From Aquabacterium sp. (GTDB taxonomy: Bacteria; Pseudomonadota; Gammaproteobacteria; Burkholderiales; Burkholderiaceae_C), in the NCBI RefSeq assembly GCF_016234775.1, contig NZ_JACRAH010000056.1, positions 1 to 64,000 of the forward strand: a DNA stretch of 64,000 nt. The letters run 5' to 3'. Position numbers and translations under genes: made by a program. Each line of letters starts with the position of its first letter. The stretch's first letter is position 1. The notes beneath the pieces were generated by a model that was not told the DNA's origin, did not search any database, and was given only the letters and a program-made list of their open reading frames with translations. This document shows positions 29,854 to 38,644 of the stretch, in pieces.

Positions 29854-30908
29854 GCGAACCTCGCGCGGCCTTGTGGCCCTGGCTGGAAAAGCCGCTCGAA
29901 GCCGCCCTGGCGCAACTCAGCAGCCACGCGGCGCTGTTGCATGGCCCGGAAGGTGTCGGCCAGTTCGAGTTTGCGCTGGCGCTGGCACGCGCCTGGCTGT
30001 GTGAAAGCCAGCCTGCGGGACAGGCCTATGCGCCCGCCTGTGGGCGTTGCGCCAGTTGCCGCCTGATCGACGCCGGATCGCACCCGGATCTGATGGTGAT
30101 CCTGCCCGAGGCCTTGCAGGCCAGCCTGGGTTGGCAAGCCGCGGGGGAAGAAACCGACAGCGGCAGCGAGAAATCCGGCAAGACCAAAAAGCTGAGCCAG
30201 GAAATCAAGGTGGATGCCATCCGCGCCGTGGTGCAGTTTTCGCAGAACACGGCCTCACGTGGCCGAGCCAAGGTGGTGCTCGTGCATCCGGCCGAGCGCA
30301 TGAACCTGATTTCGGCCAACACGCTGCTGAAAACACTGGAAGAGCCTCCCGGGCAGGTGCGATTCGTCCTCAGCGGCGCGACGCTGGATGAACTGCTGCC
30401 CACGGTTCGCAGCCGTTGCCAGGCCTGGCGCTTGCCGCTGCCGGCGCCGGATGTCGCCGCATCCTGGTTGCAGACACAAATACAGGGCGTGTCCCCGGAA
30501 GATGCCAGGATCTTGCTCGACGCGGCTGGCGGCCAACCTTTGACAGCTCGTGATCGCCACCAATTGGGGCTGGATGCCCGATATTGGCCACAGATACCCA
30601 AAGATCTGCTCAATGGTGCGGCCACTGCGTTGACCCAATGGCCCCTGACGCTGGTGGTGGAAACGCTCCAGAAAGTGTGTCACGACCTGGCCTGTGTCGC
30701 GGCAGGGGCGTCTCCCCGCTACTTCCCCACCCACAGCCTGCCCGCCGTGACCGACCTCCATCTGCTGACAACCTGGGGCCAGGAGTTGCGCAAGACCGCG
30801 CGCCACGCGGAACACCCCTGGAACCAGAACCTGAAGGTGGAGGCCTTGCTGCTGCAGGCCCGTGCCGTGATGCGCCCACGGCCTGTCAGGGCCAGGCCTA
30901 CCGCCTGA
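29850..30908 (+). CDS. holB: DNA polymerase III subunit delta'
   Basis: A 352-residue clamp-loader subunit. It begins with GTG at 29850, overlapping tmk. The AAA+ fold has a degenerate P-loop ([11 protein letters not shown], no Lys), as usual for delta', which does not hydrolyse ATP. A four-cysteine zinc module is visible in [18 protein letters not shown]. The sensor/arginine-finger region reads [10 protein letters not shown] (SRC motif). A Lys/Ser-rich insertion (about 95-115) precedes the conserved EIKVDAIR. It ends 115 bp before pilZ. Confidence 0.93.
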   Translation: MSEPRAALWPWLEKPLEAALAQLSSHAALLHGPEGVGQFEFALALARAWLCESQPAGQAYAPACGRCASCRLIDAGSHPDLMVILPEALQASLGWQAAGEETDSGSEKSGKTKKLSQEIKVDAIRAVVQFSQNTASRGRAKVVLVHPAERMNLISANTLLKTLEEPPGQVRFVLSGATLDELLPTVRSRCQAWRLPLPAPDVAASWLQTQIQGVSPEDARILLDAAGGQPLTARDRHQLGLDARYWPQIPKDLLNGAATALTQWPLTLVVETLQKVCHDLACVAAGASPRYFPTHSLPAVTDLHLLTTWGQELRKTARHAEHPWNQNLKVEALLLQARAVMRPRPVRARPTA

Positions 30909-31023
30909 TTGAGGGTGCAACAGGATTATTTCTGGCTCAGGGTGTTTCCAGAAGTAAAGCCAGCGCAAGGTGAGGGCAATTTCACAGTCTTTCTCAAGGC
31001 CGTGGCGGTACACTTCGTCCACG

Positions 31024-31464
31024 ATGAGTGAGTTCCAGACTACAGCCCTGCCTTCTGCCTTCGCCCCGTCCGGGCCCGGTCGGATGGGTGCCCCGCTTGG
31101 CGCGCCAGGGGCCGCTGCCGCATCAACGCGTCCCAGCGTCATCCAGCTCGTGTTCCGCGAGAAGGGCGCGCTGTACGCCGCTTACATCCCCGCCTTCACC
31201 GAGGGTGGCCTGTTCGTGCCAACCACGCGTGAGTACACCCTGGGCGACGACATTTACCTGCTGCTGTCGCTCCCTGAGGACAACCAGCGCTACCCCGTGG
31301 CCGGCAAGATCGCCTGGATCACGCCCGCCAATGCATCGGGTGGCCGCACTCAAGGTGTGGGCGTGCGCTTCCCTGGTGACGACAAGACCCGTCTGCTGCG
31401 CGTGAAGATCGAGCAGATTCTGGGCACCAATATTTCCTCCAGCAAGCCAACTCAGACCCTGTAA
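31024..31464 (+). CDS. PilZ domain protein (type IV pilus PilZ-like, non-canonical)
   Basis: A 146-residue protein with a PilZ barrel at about residues 45-140 (VIQLVFREKGALYAAYIPAF, then VAGKIAWITP and GVGVRFPGDD). It lacks the RxxxR and D/NxSxxG residues that bind c-di-GMP; the second position reads TEGGLF. That matches the PilZ subtype that acts in type IV pilus assembly through protein contacts rather than by binding c-di-GMP. The position after holB is also typical for this gene. The first 40 residues are Ala/Pro/Gly-rich and likely disordered. A terminator follows at 31494-31525. Confidence 0.88.
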   Translation: MSEFQTTALPSAFAPSGPGRMGAPLGAPGAAAASTRPSVIQLVFREKGALYAAYIPAFTEGGLFVPTTREYTLGDDIYLLLSLPEDNQRYPVAGKIAWITPANASGGRTQGVGVRFPGDDKTRLLRVKIEQILGTNISSSKPTQTL

Positions 31465-31493
31465 AGCAGCGTCGAGCTCTTTGCGGCAACAAT

Positions 31494-31525
31494 AGCGGGT
31501 TGACACCAGTCAAACCCGCTTTTTT
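31494..31525 (+). terminator. Intrinsic terminator between pilZ and tatD
   Basis: AGCGGGTTGAC (31494-31504) pairs with GTCAAACCCGCT (31509-31520), with one bulged base and a four-base loop, and is followed by five more T (31521-31525). The stem contains TTGACA (31500-31505), which could double as a -35 element. The tatD start codon is 20 bases beyond. Confidence 0.8.
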
Positions 31526-31545
31526 GTTTGCCCGACGCTGCCGCC

Positions 31546-32331
31546 ATGTTTGTCGATACGCACTGCCACCTCAACTTCCCGCAATACGCCGAGACCATCG
31601 ACCAGATCCGGGCTGACATGCACGCCAGCGGCGTGGACCGCGCCCTGTGCATCAGCACCACCCTGGAAGAGTTTCCGCAAGTGCATGCACTCGCGATGCG
31701 CTTCGACAACTTCTGGGCCACGGTCGGCGTGCATCCCGATAACGAAGGCGTTCTGGAGCCCACGCTGCAGGACTTGCTGGACCGCGCGGCCTTGCCACGC
31801 GTGGTCGGCATTGGTGAAACAGGCCTGGACTACTACCGACTGGGTGAGCGCAGTGTGGCCGACATGGCATGGCAGCGCGATCGCTTCCGTGTGCACATCC
31901 AGGCCGCGATCAAGACCGGCCTGCCGCTGGTGATCCACACCCGCGAAGCCTGTGCCGACACCCTGGCCATCCTCAAGGAAGAAGGGCAAGGCAAGGTGCG
32001 CGGTGTCTTCCACTGTTTCACCGAAAACGAGATGGTCGCCCGCGCCGCGCTGGACATGGGCTTTCACATTTCCTTCTCCGGCATCCTCACCTTCAAGAAC
32101 GCGGCAGACATTCGAGATGTGGCTCGCATGGTGCCCATCGACCGCTGCCTGATCGAAACCGACAGCCCCTATCTGGCGCCCGCACCCCACCGAGGCAAGC
32201 TCAACTCGCCCGCCTATGTTTCGCTCGTTGCCAAGCAACTTGCCGAGCTCAAAGGCATGGATGTGGAAGAGCTGGGGCGCATGACTTCTGGCAACTTCGA
32301 GCAATTGTTCTCGCTCGTTCAATCGCACTGA
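31546..32331 (+). CDS. TatD family metal-dependent hydrolase
   Basis: A 261-residue TIM-barrel hydrolase, probably a 3'-5' exonuclease/deoxyribonuclease by family. Metal-binding residues are visible in DTHCHLN (HxH), GETGLDYYR (Glu), IHTREA and HCFTEN (His) and IETDSPYLAP (Asp). The start MFVDTHCHLNF at 31546 is fixed by the first motif, which lies at the very N-terminus in this family. No Shine-Dalgarno sequence precedes it, and the T-run of a terminator ends 20 bases upstream. Confidence 0.93.
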   Translation: MFVDTHCHLNFPQYAETIDQIRADMHASGVDRALCISTTLEEFPQVHALAMRFDNFWATVGVHPDNEGVLEPTLQDLLDRAALPRVVGIGETGLDYYRLGERSVADMAWQRDRFRVHIQAAIKTGLPLVIHTREACADTLAILKEEGQGKVRGVFHCFTENEMVARAALDMGFHISFSGILTFKNAADIRDVARMVPIDRCLIETDSPYLAPAPHRGKLNSPAYVSLVAKQLAELKGMDVEELGRMTSGNFEQLFSLVQSH

Positions 32332-32360
32332 GGGTTAGCCCACACCACGAAGAAAACCCT

Positions 32361-32379
32361 TGTCAGACAATTTCTGACA
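32361..32379. repeat. Inverted repeat in the tatD / small-protein gap
   Basis: TGTCAGA-CAATT-TCTGACA is a perfect 7-bp inverted repeat about 30 bases after tatD and 92 bases before the next start codon. It could be a protein-binding site for the small gene or the base of a weak terminator for tatD; no T-run follows. Confidence 0.4.
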
Positions 32380-32470
32380 GGCGGTTTGGTTGTTCGGCGA
32401 CTACCGCCTCCAGCCCGAGATGCCTACAGTGAACACATCACGACGACATCTCTCACACCCGGAGGCCCTT

Positions 32471-32701
32471 ATGCAAAAGCAAAGTCTGTATGCCAACCCG
32501 TTTGCCCTGATGATGGACCCGCAAGCTGTGCTGGAAGCGATGGAGCGCTCGGAGCGCCTCAACCGCCTGCAAAGCCGCGTTTGCCGTCCGCTGGACAAGC
32601 CGCTGATCCCGCTGGTTGCCAGCGACGAGCAGGCATACGACAGCGAAGTGGATGCCTCGCCCGATATCGAACTGGAAGAAAGCGCTGAAGACCAGGTCTG
32701 A
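32471..32701 (+). CDS. Small acidic hypothetical protein
   Basis: A 76-residue protein of unknown function. GGAGG at 32461-32465 lies five bases before the ATG, and a strong terminator follows the stop, so it is a real single-gene transcription unit. The N-terminal half is amphipathic and basic-neutral (MQKQSLYANPFALMMDPQAV, then LEAMERSERLNRLQSRVCRP); the C-terminal 25 residues are strongly acidic. One cysteine, no signal peptide, no membrane segment. A longer frame to 32390 lacks a ribosome binding site. Confidence 0.7.
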   Translation: MQKQSLYANPFALMMDPQAVLEAMERSERLNRLQSRVCRPLDKPLIPLVASDEQAYDSEVDASPDIELEESAEDQV

Positions 32702-32744
32702 AGCGGTTTCTCGAACCCTTTCTTGCGGCGCTTAGCAGCGTGTA

Positions 32745-32774
32745 ATGGCCCGTCCTCGTGACGGGCCATTTTTC
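32745..32774 (+). terminator. Intrinsic terminator of the small acidic protein gene
   Basis: ATGGCCCGTC (32745-32754) pairs perfectly with GACGGGCCAT (32760-32769) around a five-base loop, followed by TTTT. It lies 15-20 bases before the stop of the convergent permease gene and may also serve that strand. Confidence 0.85.
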
Positions 32775-32788
32775 TTGGGTGCGCCCAA

Positions 32789-33838
32789 TCAGTGCGAGCC
32801 TTTGACCCAGCTTTGCTCCAGCGACCGCCCCATGCGAGACAGGCCCAGGCACATGGCGGCGTACACCAGCCCGACAGCCAGATAGGCCTCGAAGTAGTAG
32901 GGGCGCCACAAGGGATCGCCGCCCAGGCTCAACGAGAGCCCACCGGTGAATTCGTGCAAGCCGATCACCATCACCAACGAGCTGTCCTTGAGCAAGCCAA
33001 TGCCGTGCCCGACCAGGGCGGGCAGCACCGACCGCAAGGCTTGCGGCAACACCACCATCCATTGCGTCTGCCACCAGGTCAGACCGAGGATGGCCGCGGC
33101 TTCGCTTTGATCCTGCGTCACGGTCTGCAGACCACCGCGCACCACCTCGGCCATGTAGACCGCAGAGAACAAGGTCAAGGCCAACGTGGCGCGCCAGACC
33201 AGCGGGACGGGATGCTCCAGCGGGATCAACACAGGCAACATGAAGGCGGCCATGAAGAGCAAGGTCACCAATGGCACACCGCGAACCACTTCGATCACGG
33301 CGGTGGCAGGCCACTTCAACCAGATGCGCTTCGAGCGGCGGGCCAGGGCCAGCGCAATGGCCAGCGGTACGGACACCAGCCAGCTCACGGCGAACAGCCA
33401 CAAGGTCAAGGGCAGACCACCCCAGGCATCGAAAGGCACCACAGGCAGCCCGGCGATGCCGCCATGCATCAGCACGGTCGCGGCCAGCACCGCTGCCACC
33501 AGCGTCATCAAGCCTTTGGCTGAAGCCACGCCACGCCAGCCGGCCAGCCATGCCAGCAGACACAAGAGCAGATTGCCAACCAGCACGCTGATCGGCCGCC
33601 ACTGTTGTTCAAACGGATAGTGGCCCAGCAGGATGGGGCGCAGCTTCTCGGGGACCACACCCCAGCAGGCACCTTGATGCTGCAAGGCCTGACATGCCTG
33701 AACATCTGGCCGGAACACCGCGCGGATCACGGCCCAGTCCAGCAAGTGCCACACCAGCCAGGCACCCAGCAGTATGGCTGCCGCCGACAACACACGTGCA
33801 GGCCAGCTCATGGCCGCGGTGCGAACCACGATGCTCAT
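32789..33838 (-). CDS. Amino acid ABC transporter permease (AapM/HisM-like)
   Basis: A 349-residue inner-membrane permease of the polar amino acid family. The N-terminus has an extra membrane segment and a periplasmic loop, as in AapM/BztC proteins, and the C-terminal half carries the transport domain with the EAA-type loop for ATPase contact (SEAAAILGLTWWQTQWMVVL, then PQALRSVLPALV). ATG 33838 overlaps the upstream permease stop by 4 bp. It is the last gene of the operon: the ATPase gene expected next is absent, because the following gene is on the other strand. Confidence 0.9.
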   Translation of the reverse strand: MSIVVRTAAMSWPARVLSAAAILLGAWLVWHLLDWAVIRAVFRPDVQACQALQHQGACWGVVPEKLRPILLGHYPFEQQWRPISVLVGNLLLCLLAWLAGWRGVASAKGLMTLVAAVLAATVLMHGGIAGLPVVPFDAWGGLPLTLWLFAVSWLVSVPLAIALALARRSKRIWLKWPATAVIEVVRGVPLVTLLFMAAFMLPVLIPLEHPVPLVWRATLALTLFSAVYMAEVVRGGLQTVTQDQSEAAAILGLTWWQTQWMVVLPQALRSVLPALVGHGIGLLKDSSLVMVIGLHEFTGGLSLSLGGDPLWRPYYFEAYLAVGLVYAAMCLGLSRMGRSLEQSWVKGSH

Positions 33839-34695
33839 GCCGGCCCCTTGACGGCATGCCGCGCATTGAACCAGTTCATGAACGCGGCCGTGCACAGCGA
33901 CATGAAGAGGTAAACCGACATCATGACCAGCACGCATTCGGTCACCCGGCCGGTCTGGTTCAAGGCCGTGTTGCCCACGGACACCAGATCCGGGTAGCCC
34001 ACGGCCACAGCCAGGGACGAGTTCTTGATCAGATTGAGGAACTGGTTGGTGGCCGCAGGCACGATGGTGCGCAAGGCCTGGGGCAGCAGGACCTGCGTGA
34101 TCTGTTGCCAGCGCGTGGCGCCCAAGGTCTCTGCGGCCTCCATCAGGCTGGCGGGCACCGCCTCGATACCGCCGCGAATTACCTCGGCCAGAAAGGCGCC
34201 GGTATACAGGCTCAGTGCCAGCGCCAAGGCCAGGTACTCGGGTGACACGGCTGCACCACCCACAACGTTGAAGGTGTCTTGCTGCGGCCAGCTCCACGCC
34301 CATGCGCCGCCATCCTCTGCAGGCCCCAACCAGGGAAAGGCCAGCCCGCCCTTGCTCAGCCAGATGCCGGGCAGTACTGCCAGCGCCTGCGTTGAATCGG
34401 GCAGCCACTCGATCAGCAGGAAGTACCACATCAGAAGTTGCAACAGCAGGGGCGTGTTGCGGATGGTGTCCACATAGATGCCGGCCATGACGCGCCAGCC
34501 AACAACACGAGAGGTGCGGCCCAATGCCACGGTCAGGCCGATGGCCACCGCCATGATCAGGGCGGGCAAGGACACCCGCAAGGTGTTGCCCACGCCGACC
34601 AGCATCGCTCGCCATAAGGGCTGCGCCGAGTCATACAGCAGCAGCCCGGTTTCGCCGATGTCAAAGCCGGCCGGTTGGGTCAGAAAGTCCAGCAT
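33835..34695 (-). CDS. Amino acid ABC transporter permease (AapQ/HisQ-like)
   Basis: A 286-residue inner-membrane permease. The EAA loop is MEAAETLGATRWQQITQVLL followed by PQALRTIVPAATNQFLNLIK, and the membrane segments near GNTLRVSLPALIMAVAIGLT and the C-terminus match the HisM/HisQ fold. It is shorter than many AapQ proteins (near 400 residues), because the insert between the first helices is small. It pairs with the next permease to form the channel. The binding-protein gene ends 45 bp upstream. Confidence 0.9.
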   Translation of the reverse strand: MLDFLTQPAGFDIGETGLLLYDSAQPLWRAMLVGVGNTLRVSLPALIMAVAIGLTVALGRTSRVVGWRVMAGIYVDTIRNTPLLLQLLMWYFLLIEWLPDSTQALAVLPGIWLSKGGLAFPWLGPAEDGGAWAWSWPQQDTFNVVGGAAVSPEYLALALALSLYTGAFLAEVIRGGIEAVPASLMEAAETLGATRWQQITQVLLPQALRTIVPAATNQFLNLIKNSSLAVAVGYPDLVSVGNTALNQTGRVTECVLVMMSVYLFMSLCTAAFMNWFNARHAVKGPA

Positions 34696-34740
34696 CGCAG
34701 CTTGTCTTGCAGGTCAGTGCAGTGGCAGGTCAGCCGCAGC

Positions 34741-35766
34741 TCAGCGGATGGGCGGCGGATAGATCAGACCGCCCTGGTTCCACAAACGGTTGGCCCCGCG
34801 CGGCAGCTTGAGCTGCGACTGCCCCCCCACATTGCGCTCGAAGATCTCGCCGTAATTCCCGACTGCTTTCACAGCCTTGTAGGCCCAGGCTTTGTCCAGT
34901 CCCAGCAACTTGCCCGTGTCTTCGCCCGTGCCCATCAGCCGCTGGATGGCCGGGTCTGCGGAAGCCTTCATCTGGTCCGCATTGGCTTGCGTGATGCCCA
35001 GTTCCTCGGCTTCCTGCAGCGCGAAGATGGTCCACTTCACGATGGCAAACCAGTCGTCGTCACCACGGCGCACGGCAGGACCAAGCGGCTCCTTGGAGAT
35101 CAAATCGGGCAGCAGCACATAGTCGTCCGGATTGGGCGCTTCCTTGTTGCGGATGCTGGCCAGTGCGGACGAATCGGCGGTGTAGGCCTGGCAACGGCCT
35201 GCGAACAGGGCCTTGAAACCCGCCTCATAGGTATCGAACACCACGGGCTTGATGACCAGCTTGTTGGCGCGGGAAAAATCAGCCAGGTTCTTCTCGGTGG
35301 TGGTGCCGGCCTGCACGCAGACCTGCGCATTCTTCAACTGCTTCGCACTGTTGACCTTGAGCTTCTTGGGCACCAGAAAGCCCTGGCCGTCGATGTAGGT
35401 GATGGCGGTGAAGTGCAGGCCCAGGGAGGCGTCACGGGTGAGCGTCCAGGAGGTGTTGCGCGACAGAATGTCGATCTGGCCGGACTGCAAGGCCGTGAAG
35501 CGCTGCTGCGCATTGAGCGCCGTGTAGGCCACCTTGTCCGGGTCACCCAGCACGGCAGCGGCCACGGCGCGGCAGAAGTCCACATCGAATCCGAACCACT
35601 TGCCTTTGGCATCCGGCGCTGAGAACCCGGCCACGCCGGTGCTCACACCACATTGCACCTGGCCCCGCTGTTTGACGGCATCCAGGGTCTTGCCTGCGTG
35701 GGCTTGCGGCACCAGAACGGCGCAGGCGAGGGCGATCAAGGGCGCCAGGTAGGAACGTGCTTGCAT
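34741..35766 (-). CDS. Periplasmic amino acid-binding protein (AapJ-like)
   Basis: A 341-residue solute-binding protein of family 3. The signal peptide is MQARSYLAPLIALACAVLVP with cleavage predicted after QAHA. The mature part begins GKTLDAVKQRGQVQCGVSTG, the typical AapJ start, and contains GFDVDFCRAVAAAVLGDP and ILSRNTSWTLTRD, also typical. It should deliver polar or general L-amino acids to the two permeases. AGAGG five bases before ATG 35766 supports this start over one at 35796. Confidence 0.92.
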   Translation of the reverse strand: MQARSYLAPLIALACAVLVPQAHAGKTLDAVKQRGQVQCGVSTGVAGFSAPDAKGKWFGFDVDFCRAVAAAVLGDPDKVAYTALNAQQRFTALQSGQIDILSRNTSWTLTRDASLGLHFTAITYIDGQGFLVPKKLKVNSAKQLKNAQVCVQAGTTTEKNLADFSRANKLVIKPVVFDTYEAGFKALFAGRCQAYTADSSALASIRNKEAPNPDDYVLLPDLISKEPLGPAVRRGDDDWFAIVKWTIFALQEAEELGITQANADQMKASADPAIQRLMGTGEDTGKLLGLDKAWAYKAVKAVGNYGEIFERNVGGQSQLKLPRGANRLWNQGGLIYPPPIR

Positions 35767-35823
35767 GTGACCTCTGATCTCGCTCTGAGAAGACATGAGG
35801 CAAGCATACGTGAGGAAGGACGC

Positions 35824-36240
35824 TCAAGCCCGGCGCGCGAACTTTCTGTGCAAAAACCCACCAAGCAACATGGCAGGTACGAACAGATAAGCCTCGACAT
35901 TGCCCGACAGCAGGGTGGCCAGGGCAGGGCCCGGGCAGTAGCCGGTCAGACCCCAGCCGATCCCGAACAGGGCCGAGCCCAGCAGCAGTTGGCGATCCAC
36001 GTGCACCAGCGTGGGCAAATGAAAGCGCTCACCCAATAACGGGGCCTTGCGCCTGAGAACAAGTCGAAAGCCAACCAGGGTGATCATCACCGCAGCACCC
36101 ATCACGAAAGCCAGGCTGGGATCCCAGGTTCCGGCCACATCCAGAAAGTTCAGTACCTTCAAGGGGTTGGTCATTTGCGCAATGGCCAGGCCCAGGCCGA
36201 AAACGGCGCCAGCCAGCAGGCAGCTCATCCATTTCAACAT
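35824..36240 (-). CDS. YeeE/YedE family half-protein (DUF6691)
   Basis: A 138-residue membrane protein with four hydrophobic segments. GLGLAIAQMTNPLKVLNFLD and GWGLTGYCPGPAL are characteristic of the C-terminal half of YeeE/YedE transporters, with the Cys of GYCPG being the conserved one. YeeE-type proteins import thiosulfate or related sulfur compounds by passing them along cysteines; whether these split versions do the same is inferred. It follows its partner by 11 bp. A frame extended to 36777 runs antiparallel through that partner gene and was discarded. Confidence 0.85.
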   Translation of the reverse strand: MLKWMSCLLAGAVFGLGLAIAQMTNPLKVLNFLDVAGTWDPSLAFVMGAAVMITLVGFRLVLRRKAPLLGERFHLPTLVHVDRQLLLGSALFGIGWGLTGYCPGPALATLLSGNVEAYLFVPAMLLGGFLHRKFARRA

Positions 36241-36251
36241 GACTACGCCTC

Positions 36252-36689
36252 TCAACCCTGCACCACGTGGCGCATCACAAACACCGTGAGGCCGCCTGTG
36301 GCCATGAAGCACAAGGTGGCCACCAGCGAGCGCACGGACATGCGCCCCAGCCCGCAGACACCGTGCCCACTGGTGCAGCCGTTCCCCATGGACGTGCCGT
36401 AGCCCACGAGCAAGCCGCCCAGTACGAGCAACCCGGCAGGGAAATGCTGACGCGGGTTCACCACCTCGCCCGACCACCTGAAATACGCCCAGGTGCTCAG
36501 GATCATGCCCAGCAGGAAGGTCACTCGCCAGCCGGACTCCATCCACTTGCCTTGCCGCAAGCCATCCACCACGCCATGGGCGATGTTGCTGATGCCGGCC
36601 AATCTGCCGGAACAGGCCAGCAAGATCACGGCCGAGGTGCCGATCAAGGCCCCGCCGATCAGACCGGCGACGGGGGTGAAATCGTTCAT
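36252..36689 (-). CDS. YeeE/YedE family half-protein (N-terminal half)
   Basis: A 145-residue membrane protein with about four hydrophobic segments. The signature GNGCTSGHGVCGLGRMSVRS carries the two conserved cysteines of the YeeE/YedE sulfur-transport family. GGAG eight bases before ATG 36689 supports the start. It is transcribed just ahead of the second half-protein, so the two probably assemble into one transporter. No rhodanese or SoxR-type gene lies next to it. Confidence 0.88.
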   Translation of the reverse strand: MNDFTPVAGLIGGALIGTSAVILLACSGRLAGISNIAHGVVDGLRQGKWMESGWRVTFLLGMILSTWAYFRWSGEVVNPRQHFPAGLLVLGGLLVGYGTSMGNGCTSGHGVCGLGRMSVRSLVATLCFMATGGLTVFVMRHVVQG

Positions 36690-36847
36690 CGAGGTACTCC
36701 AGAACTGTCGAGGGCGGGAGCTTACCAAGGGAATGGGTACCTGGGGGCGTATCTAGCTCACGACAATTTGACGACACATATCTTCAGTTATAGACTGCCG
36801 CACCTCACATACTCAACGATCAAGCAGGTCGATTCGGAGCCCTTGTA

Positions 36848-37792
36848 ATGACAGAGTGGAACATCACCGTGATAGGCGGAGGGCTGATCGGCGCGTCCTG
36901 GACGGCGCTGTTCCTGGCACATGGCCACACGGTCTGCCTGCACGACCTGGCCCTCGACGCCGAAGCGCGTGTTCGCACGGAACTGCGGCGTGTTCAGCCT
37001 TTCATGAGCGAGCTGGGTTTGCCGCTGGATCCGGACTCCCGCCGGCTGTCGTTCGAATCCGATCTGGGCAAGGCAGTGAAGGGCGCGGACGTGGTCCAGG
37101 AATGTGGTCCGGAGCGGCTCGCCTTCAAACAGCGCTTGTGGGCAGATGTCGAGAAGCACTGCAGTGCTGAAACGCTGTTGCTCTCGTCCAGCTCCGGCAT
37201 GACCGCGTCCATGCAGTCCAAGGCCATGAAGAGCCCGCAAAGAATGCTGGTGGGCCATCCCTTCAATCCGCCGCATCTCATTCCGCTGGTCGAAGTGGTG
37301 CCTGGCGGCAAGACCTCGGACTCATCGACCCAACGCGCCAAGGCCTTCTACGAATCGCTGGGCAAGCGGGTGGTGGTCTTGCACAAGGAGATCCCCGGTT
37401 TTGTCGCCAACCGCATTCAGGCGGCCGTGATCCGCGAATCAGTGGCGCTGGTCCGCCAGGGCGTGGTGTCAGCTGAAGACCTGGATGTGGCCGTGACCCA
37501 ATCTCTGGGCCTGCGCTGGGCCACGGGCGGCCCGTTTCTGTCTGCGCACCTCGGCGGCGGGCAAGGCGGCGTCCGCGCCTTCTTCAAGCAGTTCGCCAAC
37601 GGGCTGCAACTGCTCTGGCTGCACACCAGACTCAGGCCGGTCTTTCTGTCGGCCGCCACGCAGCGGGCCCTGGCCAAAGGTGTGGAACAGGCTTACGGCA
37701 GCCAGACCATCGATCAACTGAGCACCCTGCGGGATCAACAACAGATCGCCATCCTTCGCGCCTTGAACAAGGCACCTTCCAGCGAGATGTAA
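36848..37792 (+). CDS. 3-hydroxyacyl-CoA dehydrogenase NAD-binding domain protein
   Basis: A 314-residue NAD-dependent dehydrogenase of the 3-hydroxyacyl-CoA / L-gulonate / carnitine dehydrogenase superfamily. The Rossmann motif GGGLIGASWTALFLAHGH and the conserved SSSSGMTAS and GHPFNPPHLIPLVEVVPG segments are present; the latter holds the catalytic His, and the Glu is in LVQECGPERL-like context (VVQECGPE). The size fits the single-domain 3-dehydrogenases such as carnitine dehydrogenase. The substrate is unknown. GGAG lies eight bases before ATG 36848. It is followed by an SDR after 3 bp. Confidence 0.85.
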   Translation: MTEWNITVIGGGLIGASWTALFLAHGHTVCLHDLALDAEARVRTELRRVQPFMSELGLPLDPDSRRLSFESDLGKAVKGADVVQECGPERLAFKQRLWADVEKHCSAETLLLSSSSGMTASMQSKAMKSPQRMLVGHPFNPPHLIPLVEVVPGGKTSDSSTQRAKAFYESLGKRVVVLHKEIPGFVANRIQAAVIRESVALVRQGVVSAEDLDVAVTQSLGLRWATGGPFLSAHLGGGQGGVRAFFKQFANGLQLLWLHTRLRPVFLSAATQRALAKGVEQAYGSQTIDQLSTLRDQQQIAILRALNKAPSSEM

Positions 37793-37795
37793 ACC

Positions 37796-38644
37796 ATGAA
37801 GCTTTCATCCAACGAAGTCGTGCTGATCACGGGTTGTGGTTCCGGTATTGGCAAGGCCCTGGCCAGAGCCTTTCACCAGCGAGGGTTTCAGGTGTGTGCC
37901 ACGGCGCGGCGGCCGGACACGATGCGTGATCTGCAAGCTGAAGGCATCATGACCATGGCGCTGGACGTCACCAGCAAGGACGCCATCGCCAGCGTCATCG
38001 AGCAGCTGCAGGCCAAGGGCCTTCATGCGGGCGTGCTGGTCAACAACGCGGGCTATGGTGCGATGGGGCCATTGATTGATGTACCCGACAGCGAATGGCA
38101 AAAACAGTTCGACGTCAACCTGTTTGCACCAATGGCGCTTACCAGAGCCGTGGTGCCAGCGATGATCGCGCGCGGTAGCGGCATGGTGGTGAACATCAGC
38201 AGCGTTTCTGGCGTGATGACCACGCCGTTTGCCGGCCCCTATTGCGCGAGCAAGGCAGCGTTCAATTCGATGTCGGACGCCTTGCGCATGGAGCTGGCGC
38301 CATTGGGCATCCGCGTGTTCACCGTGCAGCCCGGCGGCATCCAGTCATCCTTTGGGGACAGCGCTGCCGGCCAGGTCAGCCTGGCGCCGGATTCGCCATA
38401 CCAGGCGATTCGAGATGGTGTGATGGCCCGTGCCAATGAAAGCCAGAGCAAGGCCATGCCGGCGGAGGTGTTCGCTGGCTTGTTGATGGATCAACTCAAG
38501 CGGCCCGCATGCCCGCCAGTGATCCGTCTTGGGGAGAAAAGCAGCTTGTTGCCGTTCCTCAAACAATGGGTGCCAGCGCGGCTGCTGGATCGCGTGTTGA
38601 GCAAGCGGTTTCAGTTGGACAGACTGGTTGGGCGCAAGGGTTGA
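37796..38644 (+). CDS. SDR family oxidoreductase
   Basis: A 282-residue classical short-chain dehydrogenase. TGCGSGIG (cofactor), NNAGYGAMG, catalytic Ser in ISSVSGVMTTP and YCASK (Tyr/Lys) are all visible. The ARRPDTM sequence after strand 2 suggests NADP(H). It is transcribed with the upstream 3-hydroxyacyl-CoA dehydrogenase-like gene (3-bp gap), and the two may act on the same intermediate. After this gene the composition turns AT-rich. Confidence 0.9.
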   Translation: MKLSSNEVVLITGCGSGIGKALARAFHQRGFQVCATARRPDTMRDLQAEGIMTMALDVTSKDAIASVIEQLQAKGLHAGVLVNNAGYGAMGPLIDVPDSEWQKQFDVNLFAPMALTRAVVPAMIARGSGMVVNISSVSGVMTTPFAGPYCASKAAFNSMSDALRMELAPLGIRVFTVQPGGIQSSFGDSAAGQVSLAPDSPYQAIRDGVMARANESQSKAMPAEVFAGLLMDQLKRPACPPVIRLGEKSSLLPFLKQWVPARLLDRVLSKRFQLDRLVGRKG

